A DNA stretch of 38,695 nt, from positions 1 to 38,695 of the forward strand of contig CAJQNF010000073.1 of the NCBI GenBank assembly GCA_905479625.1, written 5' to 3'. This stretch comes from an uncultured Flavobacteriaceae bacterium. GTDB taxonomy: Bacteria > Bacteroidota > Bacteroidia > Flavobacteriales > Flavobacteriaceae. Shown here in pieces: positions 7,680-16,361 of the stretch. Position numbers and translations under genes: made by a program. Positions within the stretch are counted from its first letter, which is position 1. Each line of letters begins with the position of its first letter. The notes beneath the pieces are model-generated. The model was given only the letters and a program-made list of their open reading frames with translations, made no database searches and was not told where the DNA came from.

Positions 7680-8129
7680 ATGATACTGTTTATTACAATT
7701 TTGATTACCACATTTTTAATGGAAGGAGTTGCCTGGGGAATGCATAAATACATAATGCATGGGCCATTTTGGAATCTTCATGAAGATCATCATGTAAGAG
7801 ATAACCACGATTCGTTTTTGGAACGTAACGATTCATTTTTCGTCTTTTTTGCAATCATTTCGATCACAGCTTTTTCATTGTGGTCGATCTTTGGCTGGCA
7901 AATTAGTTTGGGTATAGGAATTGGGGTTTTTATTTATGGCGTCATTTACTTTGTCATTCATGATCTATTTATTCACCAGCGTATCAAAATCTGGAGAAAA
8001 ACTAAAAACCCATATCTTTTGGCTTTGAGAAGGGCTCATAAAATTCATCATAAACATCTTGGGAAACATGAGGGAGAGTGTTTTGGTATGTTATGGGTGC
8101 CAATGAAGTATTACAAAGGGCAATACTAA
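7680..8129 (+). CDS. crtZ: beta-carotene hydroxylase CrtZ
   Basis: 149 residues, membrane-bound fatty-acid-hydroxylase superfamily. All histidine clusters for the di-iron site are present: H22-x4-H27 (HKYIMH), H34-x2-H37-H38 (HEDHH), H94-x4-H99 (HDLFIH) and H120-x2-H123-H124 (HKIHH). Hydrophobic helices flank them (residues 1-18, 52-90). CrtZ hydroxylates the 3 and 3' carbons of the beta-ionone rings, giving beta-cryptoxanthin and zeaxanthin. It lies 16 bases after the unknown secreted gene, and its TAA directly touches the ATG of the cyclase gene. No ketolase gene (crtW) is seen, so zeaxanthin is the expected end product of this operon. Confidence 0.95.
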   Translation: MILFITILITTFLMEGVAWGMHKYIMHGPFWNLHEDHHVRDNHDSFLERNDSFFVFFAIISITAFSLWSIFGWQISLGIGIGVFIYGVIYFVIHDLFIHQRIKIWRKTKNPYLLALRRAHKIHHKHLGKHEGECFGMLWVPMKYYKGQY

Positions 8130-8834
8130 ATGATGTCGCTTTACCTTTGGCTAGATCTTCTTTCGATTTCAGTTCCTTTTCTGGTTTCCTTTCACCCCAG
8201 AATCAAGTTATATAAGAGCTGGAGGGCATTGTTCCTTGCGCTATTGATTACATTGGTCCCTTTTATTATTTGGGATGTATATTTTACGGTACAAGGCTAC
8301 TGGGGTTTTAATGAGACGTATCTTTCAGGAATTTACCTACTGCATCTACCCATTGAAGAATGGTTGTTTTTTATCTGTATTCCTTATGCCTGTGTTTTTA
8401 CGCACCTGTCAATTTTAGAAATAAATCCTAATTTATCTTTGTCTGAAAAGGTCAGTAACCGAATTACAATACTGTTATTTACCATCTTCGTTTTGGTATT
8501 GCTTTTTAATACTGATAAGGCCTATACAGCTGTTGATATGATTTTTGCGATCATTACGCTGGCATTGGTCAAAAAATTTAATCCTAAATTGCTGCAAAGT
8601 TTTTATCTCACTTTCTTGTTTATGCTGATTCCGTTTTTTATCGTAAACGGTATACTTACAGGGACTGGCATAGAAGGTAATGTTGTATGGTATAATAACG
8701 AGGAGAATTTGGGGATAAGACTGGGTACGATTCCAATAGAAGATAGCGCCTATGCCTTTTCTTTGATTTTACTGAATTTATGGTTGTTTTTTAAGTTTGA
8801 TTCCGGCAACACATCAAAAGCTAGGTCAAAGTAA
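8130..8834 (+). CDS. crtYcd: lycopene cyclase, fused CrtYc-CrtYd type
   Basis: 234 residues, strongly hydrophobic with about seven membrane segments. Two internally related halves each carry the short PxE(E/D) motif of heterodimeric cyclases: LPIEEWLFF (P74-I-E76-E77) and IPIEDSAYAF (P202-I-E204-D205). This is the actinobacterial/fungal/archaeal CrtYc plus CrtYd fold in one chain, not the FAD-containing CrtY. It cyclises the ends of lycopene to beta-carotene, the substrate of the preceding CrtZ. The second of the two leading ATG codons (8133) could also be the start. Last gene of the crt operon; the next gene is convergent, 19 bases away. Confidence 0.92.
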   Translation: MMSLYLWLDLLSISVPFLVSFHPRIKLYKSWRALFLALLITLVPFIIWDVYFTVQGYWGFNETYLSGIYLLHLPIEEWLFFICIPYACVFTHLSILEINPNLSLSEKVSNRITILLFTIFVLVLLFNTDKAYTAVDMIFAIITLALVKKFNPKLLQSFYLTFLFMLIPFFIVNGILTGTGIEGNVVWYNNEENLGIRLGTIPIEDSAYAFSLILLNLWLFFKFDSGNTSKARSK

Positions 8835-8853
8835 ACAGATCTGTTTTAAAAGA

Positions 8854-9288
8854 TCAGAGCTTTAAGCAGAGAAGCCGGTGCTTTATGCCCACTTCTTCAA
8901 ATTCATCACCATATACCTTAAATCCTAATTGTTCATAAAAACTGGTCACTTCAGCTCTGGAATGGATCTCTATCTCTTTTAGTCCTTTAGATACTGCAAA
9001 TGCAATTAATGACTGAACAAGAAGCTTGCCAATTCCTTTTCCCTGCCAGTTGGTTTCAACGGCCATCTGTATCAATTGCCCTTTCGATATTTTCGTATCT
9101 ATTGGAACGAGAAGGACACAGCCAATAAGTACAGATTTATCCATTGCCACAAAATGCCATGACATTGGATCGTTCATTTCCCAACCAAAATCGGGAATAC
9201 CAATAGGTCTTAATAATACCTTATTTCTAAGCTCCCGCTCCTTTTGATAGAGCGGATTGTCCATATCAATTCTTATGATTTCCGGCAT
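8854..9288 (-). CDS. GNAT-family N-acetyltransferase
   Basis: 144 residues. The acetyl-CoA-binding motif A is clear: MAVETNWQGKGIGKLLVQSL (about 72-91, Q-G-K-G-I-G), followed by the beta-bulge strand EIEIHSRAEVTSFYEQLGFKVYG (motif B, Y-x-x-L-G-F). It transfers an acetyl group from acetyl-CoA to an amine; the substrate is unknown. The length and the N-terminal LRNKVLLRPIG resemble the ElaA/YjcF-like group. It starts nine bases after the acyl-CoA ligase stop, so the two are probably co-transcribed. Confidence 0.9.
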   Translation of the reverse strand: MPEIIRIDMDNPLYQKERELRNKVLLRPIGIPDFGWEMNDPMSWHFVAMDKSVLIGCVLLVPIDTKISKGQLIQMAVETNWQGKGIGKLLVQSLIAFAVSKGLKEIEIHSRAEVTSFYEQLGFKVYGDEFEEVGIKHRLLCLKL

Positions 9289-9297
9289 AGGATGTTT

Positions 9298-11247
9298 TTA
9301 AGATAATGAAACCATATCCTCAAGCACCTTTATGTTTTCCAAAAGTGCCTTATTCTGTGCCTTGGAACCATACATTAGGTCAAGTCTGTTTTGATAGGTT
9401 TGTGTTATTTTGTGACGCACCATTTTTAAAGTTGAATTGATCATTTGATTATCTTCAGAAAACGCTTCGGAAATAATTTGAAAATTTGAAGGGATCCATT
9501 TACCTGGAAATTTATCCTTAAATTCTATCTGCTTTGAAAACAAGAGTATTTCGTTCTTAAGATGCTTGTTCAACTCTTCATAGGTTAGAATACCTTCTTT
9601 ACGGATCACTTCCTCAATGGCATTTTTATTCAGGTTGATCAGGGCCGTAGTGTATTTCTGATGGTCATTGTAGATCATGATTTGATGGATGCAGTCAGAA
9701 GAGCTGACTATAGCCTCTTCTATTTCTTCAGGGGAGTATTTCTCACCGTCTTCAGAGATCAATAAGGCTTTTTCTCTTCCCACCACAACCAAAAAGTCAT
9801 CTTCATCGATATAGCCTAAATCACCTGTATATAACCAGCCATTCTTTATTGTTTCTGAGGTGGCAACTTCGTTTTTATAATAACCCTTCATTACATTGTC
9901 TCCCTGAATTACTATTTCACCCTTTTTTCCTTGAGCTACTTCCTTACCGCTTTCATCACAAATCTTACAATTGATCCCTTTAAGAACCTTTCCTGAAGTT
10001 CCCATTTTATGGTTAAATGGCGTGTTTGTAGAGATGATAGGAGTAGCTTCTGTCAAACCGTATCCCTGATATATTGGGATTCCGATTGCTTTATAAAATT
10101 GTTGTTGTTTGATGTCTAATAGAGCACCACCACCCACAAAAAATTCAATGTTTGGGCCAAAGATCAATCGAAGTTTACGAAAGATCAATTTTTCCGCCAA
10201 AAGCATATTGAAATAAGTTCCGATTTGTATGGCCCACCCCGGTTTAGAAAATCCGTTTCCATTTCTTTTTATGGCGGCTTCTATTCCTCTGTTAAAGATA
10301 CCTTCAACAAGACCTCCTTTTGCTTTTATGCCATCCTTAAACTTCTCAATAAAATTACTTGTCAAGGCAGGTACGGTCAAAAGAAAGTTAGATTCAGCTT
10401 CGACCAGGTTCTTGGGAATATTTTTTAAGGCATTTATACTTCCTCCGCGAGCATCGACAAAATGAAGGGATAGTCCTTTGACCAATGCAGTATAAATACC
10501 CACAGTATGCGCAAAGGAATGATCCGTTGGCAGTATCAGCAGGGTTGATATTTTTTCCTTGATCTGAAAAGTAGACACGGCAGCATGACTGTTGGAATAA
10601 TAATTTAAATGCGTCAGCATAATTCCTTTGGGATTACCCGTTGTTCCTGACGTATAACTGATGGTCACCACCTGGTCTTCCTCAGTACTAATTTCTATCT
10701 GCGCAAGTTTCTCCCTATGGTCCTGGGTTTTTTCCTGCCCAAGAGCATATAAGTCATCTACAAATAGCAGTTCCATTTCATTAAATCCATGTTGTTTACA
10801 TTGTTTACTGATCTTTTCAGAAGGTTTGTCAAGCATGATCAAACGCAGGGAACTATTTTGATATTTATCCCATTGACTGATCACTTTTTCCAAGGTGTTT
10901 TCAGAGATGACAAAAAAGCTGGCATCTGAATGATTCACCCTAAAAGGAATCTCTTCCGGTAGCAACTTGATCGAAAGTGGTACTGAAATCCCACCTGCAT
11001 ATAAGGTTGCGAATTCTGCTATGATCCAATCTGATTTTGCTTCGGATAGAATAGAAACTTTACTTTCTTTTTCAAGACCCAGTTCCAAAAAAGCAGCAGC
11101 AAGTTGAGTTGATCTTATCTTGGCCTCGCTAAATGAGGTTCTCACCCAGCCCTGGTCACCTTTTACACTTAAATAAGGATCCTTTGCATACTTGGTTACT
11201 GCCTTATTAAGCATTGAAAAAACGGTTCTTTTATTCATCGTTAGCAT
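9298..11247 (-). CDS. long-chain fatty acid--CoA ligase (AMP-forming)
   Basis: 649 residues, ANL superfamily. P-loop-like motif at about 196-212 (ISYTSGTTGNPKGIMLTH), adenine-binding motif GYGLTEATPIIS and the hinge/C-terminal motif YTGDLGYIDEDDFLVVVGREK. It activates fatty acids to acyl-adenylate and then acyl-CoA, for lipid synthesis or beta-oxidation, at the inner face of the membrane. The size and the long insert before the C-terminal lid fit the FAA1/FadD15 group. Two starts are possible, Met1 at 11247 and Met4 at 11238; neither has a clear ribosome-binding site. Divergent from the cupin gene, first gene of a two-gene unit with the GNAT gene. Confidence 0.93.
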   Translation of the reverse strand: MLTMNKRTVFSMLNKAVTKYAKDPYLSVKGDQGWVRTSFSEAKIRSTQLAAAFLELGLEKESKVSILSEAKSDWIIAEFATLYAGGISVPLSIKLLPEEIPFRVNHSDASFFVISENTLEKVISQWDKYQNSSLRLIMLDKPSEKISKQCKQHGFNEMELLFVDDLYALGQEKTQDHREKLAQIEISTEEDQVVTISYTSGTTGNPKGIMLTHLNYYSNSHAAVSTFQIKEKISTLLILPTDHSFAHTVGIYTALVKGLSLHFVDARGGSINALKNIPKNLVEAESNFLLTVPALTSNFIEKFKDGIKAKGGLVEGIFNRGIEAAIKRNGNGFSKPGWAIQIGTYFNMLLAEKLIFRKLRLIFGPNIEFFVGGGALLDIKQQQFYKAIGIPIYQGYGLTEATPIISTNTPFNHKMGTSGKVLKGINCKICDESGKEVAQGKKGEIVIQGDNVMKGYYKNEVATSETIKNGWLYTGDLGYIDEDDFLVVVGREKALLISEDGEKYSPEEIEEAIVSSSDCIHQIMIYNDHQKYTTALINLNKNAIEEVIRKEGILTYEELNKHLKNEILLFSKQIEFKDKFPGKWIPSNFQIISEAFSEDNQMINSTLKMVRHKITQTYQNRLDLMYGSKAQNKALLENIKVLEDMVSLS

Positions 11248-11281
11248 AGATTAAGTTGCTAAAATACCTTTTTTTGTCAAA

Positions 11282-11311
11282 TTGCATATCTTGACAAAAT
11301 GATTAACTTTG
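11282..11311 (+). promoter_or_regulatory. promoter of the cupin gene
   Basis: TTG (11282-11284), 19-base spacer, TAACTTTG (11304-11311). The upstream ATG at 11313 lies only one base after the -7 element, before the likely transcription start, which argues for the downstream ATG at 11337 as the real start. Confidence 0.6.
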
Positions 11312-11336
11312 AATGATCCGTTTATTTTGTAAAAAG

Positions 11337-11603
11337 ATGCATATTCAACCTTCAGATGCCCTGGCAAGTCTGAAAAATTCCCCAAAAGAGTATATAGAAT
11401 TATTCCAGCATGGCAGTTTGACCGTTGAGATCTATGTGGTGATTTCAGGTTCGGGCAGTTTTTTAAATGGAAACAATACCGTCGAGTATAAGGCCGGTGA
11501 TTTTTTATTCGTTCCTGCGGGAATTGAGCATCGTTTTATTAATTTTACCAGCGATTTCTCCACCTGGGTCTTTTTTTATGGACCCCTTGGAGGAGAGCAA
11601 TAG
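11337..11603 (+). CDS. small cupin-domain protein
   Basis: 88 residues from ATG 11337 (the frame extends up to an ATG at 11313, rejected because it precedes the expected transcription start; AAAAAGATG precedes the chosen one). A single cupin barrel: strand HGSLTVEIYVVISGSGSF (motif 1 with His and Glu) and YKAGDFLFVPAGIEHRFINF (motif 2, with PAGxEH). The first motif lacks the usual HxH pair, so metal binding may be incomplete. Small cupins bind or isomerise small molecules; no substrate can be named. The next gene follows after 12 bases, probably the same transcript. Confidence 0.8.
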   Translation: MHIQPSDALASLKNSPKEYIELFQHGSLTVEIYVVISGSGSFLNGNNTVEYKAGDFLFVPAGIEHRFINFTSDFSTWVFFYGPLGGEQ

Positions 11604-11615
11604 AAAAATAGCACA

Positions 11616-11843
11616 ATGACAGTACCAAAATTTTTATTAGGAGACAATACCGACCATCCGGAAGATATCTTTATTGTTCATACAGAGTATCCCCATTTTA
11701 TCATCAATTTGCTCAATGACGACATTGAATGGTTTGATGAATTGAGGGGAGATGAATCTGAAATAGCGCTTGAAATTGCAGGCCTGATTGAGGAAGCCAG
11801 TATTTTTTATGATCGCGAGATGGAAAGGTATACTGAAGATTAA
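11616..11843 (+). CDS. small acidic protein of unknown function
   Basis: 75 residues, not recognised. Strongly acidic, with aromatic-rich NLLNDDIEWFDELRGDE in the middle and a predicted amphipathic helix SEIALEIAGLIEEASIFYDREMERY at the C-terminus. No signal peptide or Cys. Coding status is supported by its position 12 bases after the cupin gene, its ATG start and its balanced amino-acid content. It converges on mutS2 with only two bases between the stops. Confidence 0.68.
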   Translation: MTVPKFLLGDNTDHPEDIFIVHTEYPHFIINLLNDDIEWFDELRGDESEIALEIAGLIEEASIFYDREMERYTED

Positions 11844-11845
11844 AT

Positions 11846-14113
11846 TTATTTATTTTTTTTTGCTTTTCTGACCAATTCCAATTGGGCCACATCGGTTTTA
11901 GCGGTGAACAGGCCGTAATTGATGATTGCTGTATTTTTTTCCAATTTTTCTATGGTACCCTTAGCATTCCCTTCTTTTAACCTCACGGTGTCGTTGATCT
12001 GAAATTGATAGTCCTTGATAAAGATGGCTTTTTCTCTTTCAACTTTTTCCTTTTTGACTCTTATTTTTTTTACTTCAGGTAGAATTTCCTGCTCTGTTTT
12101 TTTTAGTTCTGCCTCCTTGAGTTGTTGTCTTTGCTTGAGTTCCTTATTAATTTTTGTTCTGTCTCTTTTAGACAATGGTTTTTCCTTATGATCGTTCTTT
12201 TTCTTTAACTCCTCATTTATTTTCTCTTTTTTAGTGAGTTCAGTTTTGGTCTGTTCTATCAATGACCATTTCATAAAGTCATCTCTGAGTTCTTTCTTAT
12301 TTCTAGTTTGGAAGAATTTGTTTAATAACTCATTGGTTTTACGGCCGTACGAAAGCATTTTTTGATTGTTGTCATACAATTCCTGAAAACTTTCGATTTT
12401 ATCCTGAATTTTTTGTTGTTGTTTATGCAGTTTTTCAGCATTTACTTTTGCAGACTGCTGTTCTTTAATCAGTCCGTCAGCTCTTCTCTGAAGCTCATTT
12501 CTTTCTTTCTGTAATTTGGCGATAGTCTTGTCAAGTCTGATCTTTTCTCTTTCGACTTTTTTCTTGGCTCTGTTGATAATACTAAAAGGGATGCCGTTTT
12601 TTTGTGCCACTTCAAAAGTGAAAGAACTTCCTGCCTGACCGGTGTGTAATTTAAAAAGAGGCTCAAGAGATCTTTGATCAAATTGCATATTGGCATTGGT
12701 CACATTTTCCAATTCGCTTGCCAGTACTTTTAAGTTTGAGTAATGCGTGGTAATGATCCCAAAGGCTCCTTTTTCATAAAACTCTTCAAGAAAGACTTCA
12801 GCCAATGCACCACCAAGTTCAGGATCACTTCCAGTACCAAACTCATCGATTAAAAACAGGGTATTGTCGTTGCATCTTTTGAGAAAATTTCTCATATTTT
12901 TTAAACGATAACTATAGGTACTCAACTGATTTTCAATTGATTGATTGTCACCAATGTCGGTAAGGATTTTATCAAAAATGCTTACTTCACTTTTTTCATG
13001 TACAGGGATCAGCATACCACTTTGTAACATGACCTGAAGCAGTCCTATCGTTTTTAAGGTGATACTTTTCCCTCCTGCATTCGGCCCTGAGATAACTATA
13101 ATTTGCTGTGTTTTATGGAGCTCTAAAGTTTGAGGGATCGTGTTTAAACCCTTTTGAGCGTTTTCCAGCCAAAGAATAGGGTGGTAGGCATCTTTTAGAT
13201 ATATTTTTTTATCCCTGACAATTTTGGGTAAGCAGGCATTTATGTTTTGAGCGTATTTGGCTCTGGCACCTATGCTGTCTAAATGAGAAAGGTAGCGTTG
13301 GTATTTTTGGAGAAGCGGTGCGTAAGGCCTGATTATATTTGTCAGGTTCTTCAGGATTTTAACAATTTCCTCTTGCTCTTCGTATTTAATGTTCTGAAGC
13401 TCTCTTGAGAGTTGAAGTGTCGCTTCAGGTGCGATATAAACGATACTTCCAGTTTTGGAATTCCCCATAATGGCCCCGTTAACCCTTTTTCTGTACATGG
13501 CCTGAACTGCAAGAACTCTTTGGTTGTCAATGACGGATTCTCGGATATCATCCAGATAGCCCTGAGATGAATAATTGGCCATGGCTTTGTTAAAGCTACC
13601 TCCCAATTGCCCTCTTATTTTATTGATGTCTTTTCTGATATTTTGCAAAGTAACCGAGGCGTTGTCAACGACCTCTCCAAAAGGAGAAATAAGCTTTTTT
13701 ATCTGATCACTCAATAACTTGTTAAATTCAATATCTTCTGACTGAGCGAATAGGGTAGGGTAATACTCCTTGAACTTTTTAAAGAACAGCAATAAATCAT
13801 TGACATTTTCAGACATTGAAGCAATCTTGATAAAAGCAGTTCCTTCAAGAAAACTATCTTCAATCCCTAAAAGCGATATTTCTTTACTGATCTCTTCAAA
13901 ATAATGATTTGGAATGCGATTTTCATTTTCAAACGAAGACAGGTATTCATTAACCTGATGCAACTCTGATTTTAACTCCAGAGTTCTTCTGATCGGTCTT
14001 ATGCGCTGTACCATCTGTCTTCCAAGGTCAGAAATGCAATATTCCTCTATCGTTTCCAGTATGGTTGAAAACTCGAGATCAATTAAAGTTTTATCTGTTA
14101 TGTTTTGTGCCAA
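11846..14113 (-). CDS. mutS2: MutS2-like ATPase lacking the Smr domain
   Basis: 755 residues. N-terminal lever/clamp region typical of MutS2 (LEFSTILETIEEYC...LGRQMV), ATPase with Walker A GPNAGGKS (343-350), the block LSTYSYRLKNMRNFL, Walker B TLFLIDEFGTGSDP (about 424-437) and the H-loop TTHYSNLK. Then a long charged coiled coil (about 510-690) and a small KOW-like end domain (FQINDTVRLKEGNAKGTIEKL). No LDLRG or other Smr nuclease motif follows, unlike Bacillus or Thermus MutS2. MutS2 proteins act on recombination intermediates or on collided ribosomes (in Bacillus), not mismatch repair. The start is TTG at 14113; the nearby ATG is out of frame. Divergent from ung. Confidence 0.92.
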   Translation of the reverse strand: MAQNITDKTLIDLEFSTILETIEEYCISDLGRQMVQRIRPIRRTLELKSELHQVNEYLSSFENENRIPNHYFEEISKEISLLGIEDSFLEGTAFIKIASMSENVNDLLLFFKKFKEYYPTLFAQSEDIEFNKLLSDQIKKLISPFGEVVDNASVTLQNIRKDINKIRGQLGGSFNKAMANYSSQGYLDDIRESVIDNQRVLAVQAMYRKRVNGAIMGNSKTGSIVYIAPEATLQLSRELQNIKYEEQEEIVKILKNLTNIIRPYAPLLQKYQRYLSHLDSIGARAKYAQNINACLPKIVRDKKIYLKDAYHPILWLENAQKGLNTIPQTLELHKTQQIIVISGPNAGGKSITLKTIGLLQVMLQSGMLIPVHEKSEVSIFDKILTDIGDNQSIENQLSTYSYRLKNMRNFLKRCNDNTLFLIDEFGTGSDPELGGALAEVFLEEFYEKGAFGIITTHYSNLKVLASELENVTNANMQFDQRSLEPLFKLHTGQAGSSFTFEVAQKNGIPFSIINRAKKKVEREKIRLDKTIAKLQKERNELQRRADGLIKEQQSAKVNAEKLHKQQQKIQDKIESFQELYDNNQKMLSYGRKTNELLNKFFQTRNKKELRDDFMKWSLIEQTKTELTKKEKINEELKKKNDHKEKPLSKRDRTKINKELKQRQQLKEAELKKTEQEILPEVKKIRVKKEKVEREKAIFIKDYQFQINDTVRLKEGNAKGTIEKLEKNTAIINYGLFTAKTDVAQLELVRKAKKNK

Positions 14114-14118
14114 AGTCT

Positions 14119-14150
14119 TAAATTTGTCATGGCAAAAATAACCAAATTTA
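14119..14150. promoter_or_regulatory. possible divergent -7 elements for ung and mutS2
   Basis: The 41-base gap holds TAAATTTG on the plus strand (14119-14126, toward ung) and TAAATTTG on the minus strand (14150-14143, toward mutS2). Neither has a clean TTG at the right distance, so both are weak calls. Confidence 0.35.
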
Positions 14151-14154
14151 TACT

Positions 14155-14820
14155 ATGAATGCATCAATCTCTGAGAGTTGGAAATCTATATTGTCAAAGG
14201 AGTTTGAAAAAAGCTATTTTTCGCAACTAACGAGCTTTGTGAGGTCTGAATATAAGGATCATACCTGTTACCCTTCAGGGAATGAAATATTTGCGGCCTT
14301 TGATCACTGCAGTGTTGAGGATGTTAAAGTAGTTATCCTGGGGCAGGACCCTTATCATGGTGCAGGTCAGGCCAACGGTTTATGCTTTTCAGTACAGGAT
14401 TCCATGCCGCATCCACCATCTTTGATGAATATTTATAAAGAATTAGAACAGGATACAGGTAAACCTTATCCGACAAACGGAGATTTAAGCGCATGGGCGG
14501 ATCAGGGAGTTTTACTTTTGAATGCTACCCTCACGGTGCGCGCTTCGGAAGCAGGATCTCACCAACGTCAAGGGTGGGAGGTGTTTACGGATGCGGTAAT
14601 TCAGCACTTGTCGGATGAAAAGGAAAACCTTGTTTTTTTACTTTGGGGAGGATATGCTAAGAAAAAGGGGCGTAAAATTGATCACAAGAAACACCTGGTA
14701 TTGACAAGCGGTCATCCATCACCATTAAGCGCTAACAGAGGTTATTGGTTCGGAAACAAGCACTTTAGTAAAACCAATAGTTATTTGAAAGAAATAGGAA
14801 AACCACAAATTAAATGGTGA
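14155..14820 (+). CDS. ung: uracil-DNA glycosylase, family 1
   Basis: 221 residues, standard length. Water-activating motif GQDPYH (63-68, catalytic Asp65), the Phe that stacks on uracil in NGLCFSV, LLLNATLTV, and the DNA-intercalation loop GHPSPLSANRGYW with the catalytic His. It removes uracil from DNA and starts base-excision repair in the cytoplasm. Monocistronic: divergent from mutS2 and convergent with pepD (46 bases between the stops). Confidence 0.97.
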   Translation: MNASISESWKSILSKEFEKSYFSQLTSFVRSEYKDHTCYPSGNEIFAAFDHCSVEDVKVVILGQDPYHGAGQANGLCFSVQDSMPHPPSLMNIYKELEQDTGKPYPTNGDLSAWADQGVLLLNATLTVRASEAGSHQRQGWEVFTDAVIQHLSDEKENLVFLLWGGYAKKKGRKIDHKKHLVLTSGHPSPLSANRGYWFGNKHFSKTNSYLKEIGKPQIKW

Positions 14821-14866
14821 TCACCATCTGATTTGCGGTTGTCAAGTTATTCTTTATACCGAGATA

Positions 14867-16330
14867 TTAGTTATTCTTTACTGGGATGTTCTTTAAAATT
14901 TCCTTCAAAAATTTCCAAAACCGCACAGATGAGGAAATACTGGCTCTTTCGTCAGGAGAATGAGCGCCTTTTATCGTTGGTCCGAAGGAGATCATATCCA
15001 TATCAGGATAGTGCGTTCCTAAAATTCCACATTCTAATCCTGCATGACAGGCCACAACCGCAGGTTGACTTTTAAAAATGTCCTCATAAATTCCTGTAAG
15101 CACTTTTAAAATGGCAGAGTCTCTATTAGGACTCCAACCAGGATAGGCACCTGAAAATTTAACTTCAAATCCCTGATCTTCAAAGGAAGTTTTTAAGGAA
15201 TTTGCAACTTCTTCTTTACTTGCTTCTACAGAAGACCTCGTAAGACATAAAATTTTTATCTGTCCATTTTTGACCAGTACGCGGGCGATATTGTTCGAGG
15301 CTTCCACAAGATCAGCTATTTCCTCACTCATTTTATAAACTCCATTAATTGCATTTGCTAGGGCTTGTATTAATGCCGTTTGCTCCTTTTCATCCATAGA
15401 TGAAAATTCACCTTCAACTTTATCTAACGTGCATAAAAGATCAGGTTCAACTGCTGCATAATTCTCTTTTATTTCAGCAAAATAGGTCAGGTAAGCTGTT
15501 TCTAACTCCTTGATTTTATCTGATTTACATAGGAATAGAACTTCACTTTCCCTTGGAATCGCATTTCGAAGTCCGCCACCATCAATACTGATGATTTGTA
15601 CAATGTTTTGAACCCTTTCTAAAAATGAATTCACGAGCTTGTTTGCATTGCCCAGCCCCTTATGAATGTCCATTCCCGAATGACCGCCTTGTAATCCTTT
15701 GATGACAAATCTAAAAGCTGGATCTCCTTGATTATTCTTGATCTCTTTGTAGGTTTTAAGCGCGGTAATATCAACGCCTCCGGCGCAGCCTATATCAATT
15801 TCGTCATCTTCTTCAGTATCAAGGTTCAGTAGAATATCTCCGTTAAGATACCCGGCCTGTAAACCCTGAGCCCCTGTCATTCCTGTTTCCTCGTCAATGG
15901 TAAATAAAGCTTCTAGAGGAGGGTGTATGAGGTCGTCCGAAGACAATACACTCATTATTGCTGCTACACCTAAGCCATTGTCAGCTCCGAGGGTAGTGCC
16001 CTTGGCCCTTACCCAATCTCCATCGACGTGCATTTTAATCCCCTGGGTGTCAAAGTCAAAATCGGTATCAGAATTTTTCTGATGTACCATATCAAGGTGA
16101 GACTGCAGCACTACTGTTTTTCTGTTTTCCATGCCGGCCGAAGCTGACTTACGCATGATTACATTACCTACAGGATCAACAATGGTTTCAAGACCAAGTT
16201 TTTTACCGAAAGCAACCATGAATTCAACGATTCGATCTTCTTTTTTGGAAGCCCTGGGTATCGCATTGATGTCTGCGAAATGATTCCATAATATTTTTGG
16301 TTCCTGATTTCTAACAGCTGTATTTTGCAT
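14867..16330 (-). CDS. pepD: aminoacyl-histidine dipeptidase (PepD)
   Basis: 487 residues, M20 family, PepD subgroup. Metal-binding motifs in order: VVLQSHLDMVHQK (His and Asp of site 1), GTTLGADNGLGVAA (bridging Asp), FTIDEETGMTGAQGL (catalytic Glu and metal Glu), LNLDTEEDDEIDIGCAGG, and the C-terminal GPTIKGAHSPDERA (metal His). The lid domain is in the middle (about 205-380). It hydrolyses Xaa-His dipeptides in the cytoplasm using two zinc ions. Its ATG is 31 bases after the stop of the next upstream gene on the same strand. Confidence 0.95.
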   Translation of the reverse strand: MQNTAVRNQEPKILWNHFADINAIPRASKKEDRIVEFMVAFGKKLGLETIVDPVGNVIMRKSASAGMENRKTVVLQSHLDMVHQKNSDTDFDFDTQGIKMHVDGDWVRAKGTTLGADNGLGVAAIMSVLSSDDLIHPPLEALFTIDEETGMTGAQGLQAGYLNGDILLNLDTEEDDEIDIGCAGGVDITALKTYKEIKNNQGDPAFRFVIKGLQGGHSGMDIHKGLGNANKLVNSFLERVQNIVQIISIDGGGLRNAIPRESEVLFLCKSDKIKELETAYLTYFAEIKENYAAVEPDLLCTLDKVEGEFSSMDEKEQTALIQALANAINGVYKMSEEIADLVEASNNIARVLVKNGQIKILCLTRSSVEASKEEVANSLKTSFEDQGFEVKFSGAYPGWSPNRDSAILKVLTGIYEDIFKSQPAVVACHAGLECGILGTHYPDMDMISFGPTIKGAHSPDERASISSSVRFWKFLKEILKNIPVKNN

Positions 16331-16361
16331 GGTTTTTTATTTGTAATTAAAAATGAAAGTA

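Noticed and set aside
8838-8855. GATCT/AGATC inverted repeat between the crt operon and the GNAT gene
   Set aside because: Only five pairs with an AT-rich loop and no T-run; too weak to call a terminator.
11313-11336. eight extra N-terminal codons of the cupin gene
   Set aside because: They begin one base after the -7 element, before the likely transcription start.
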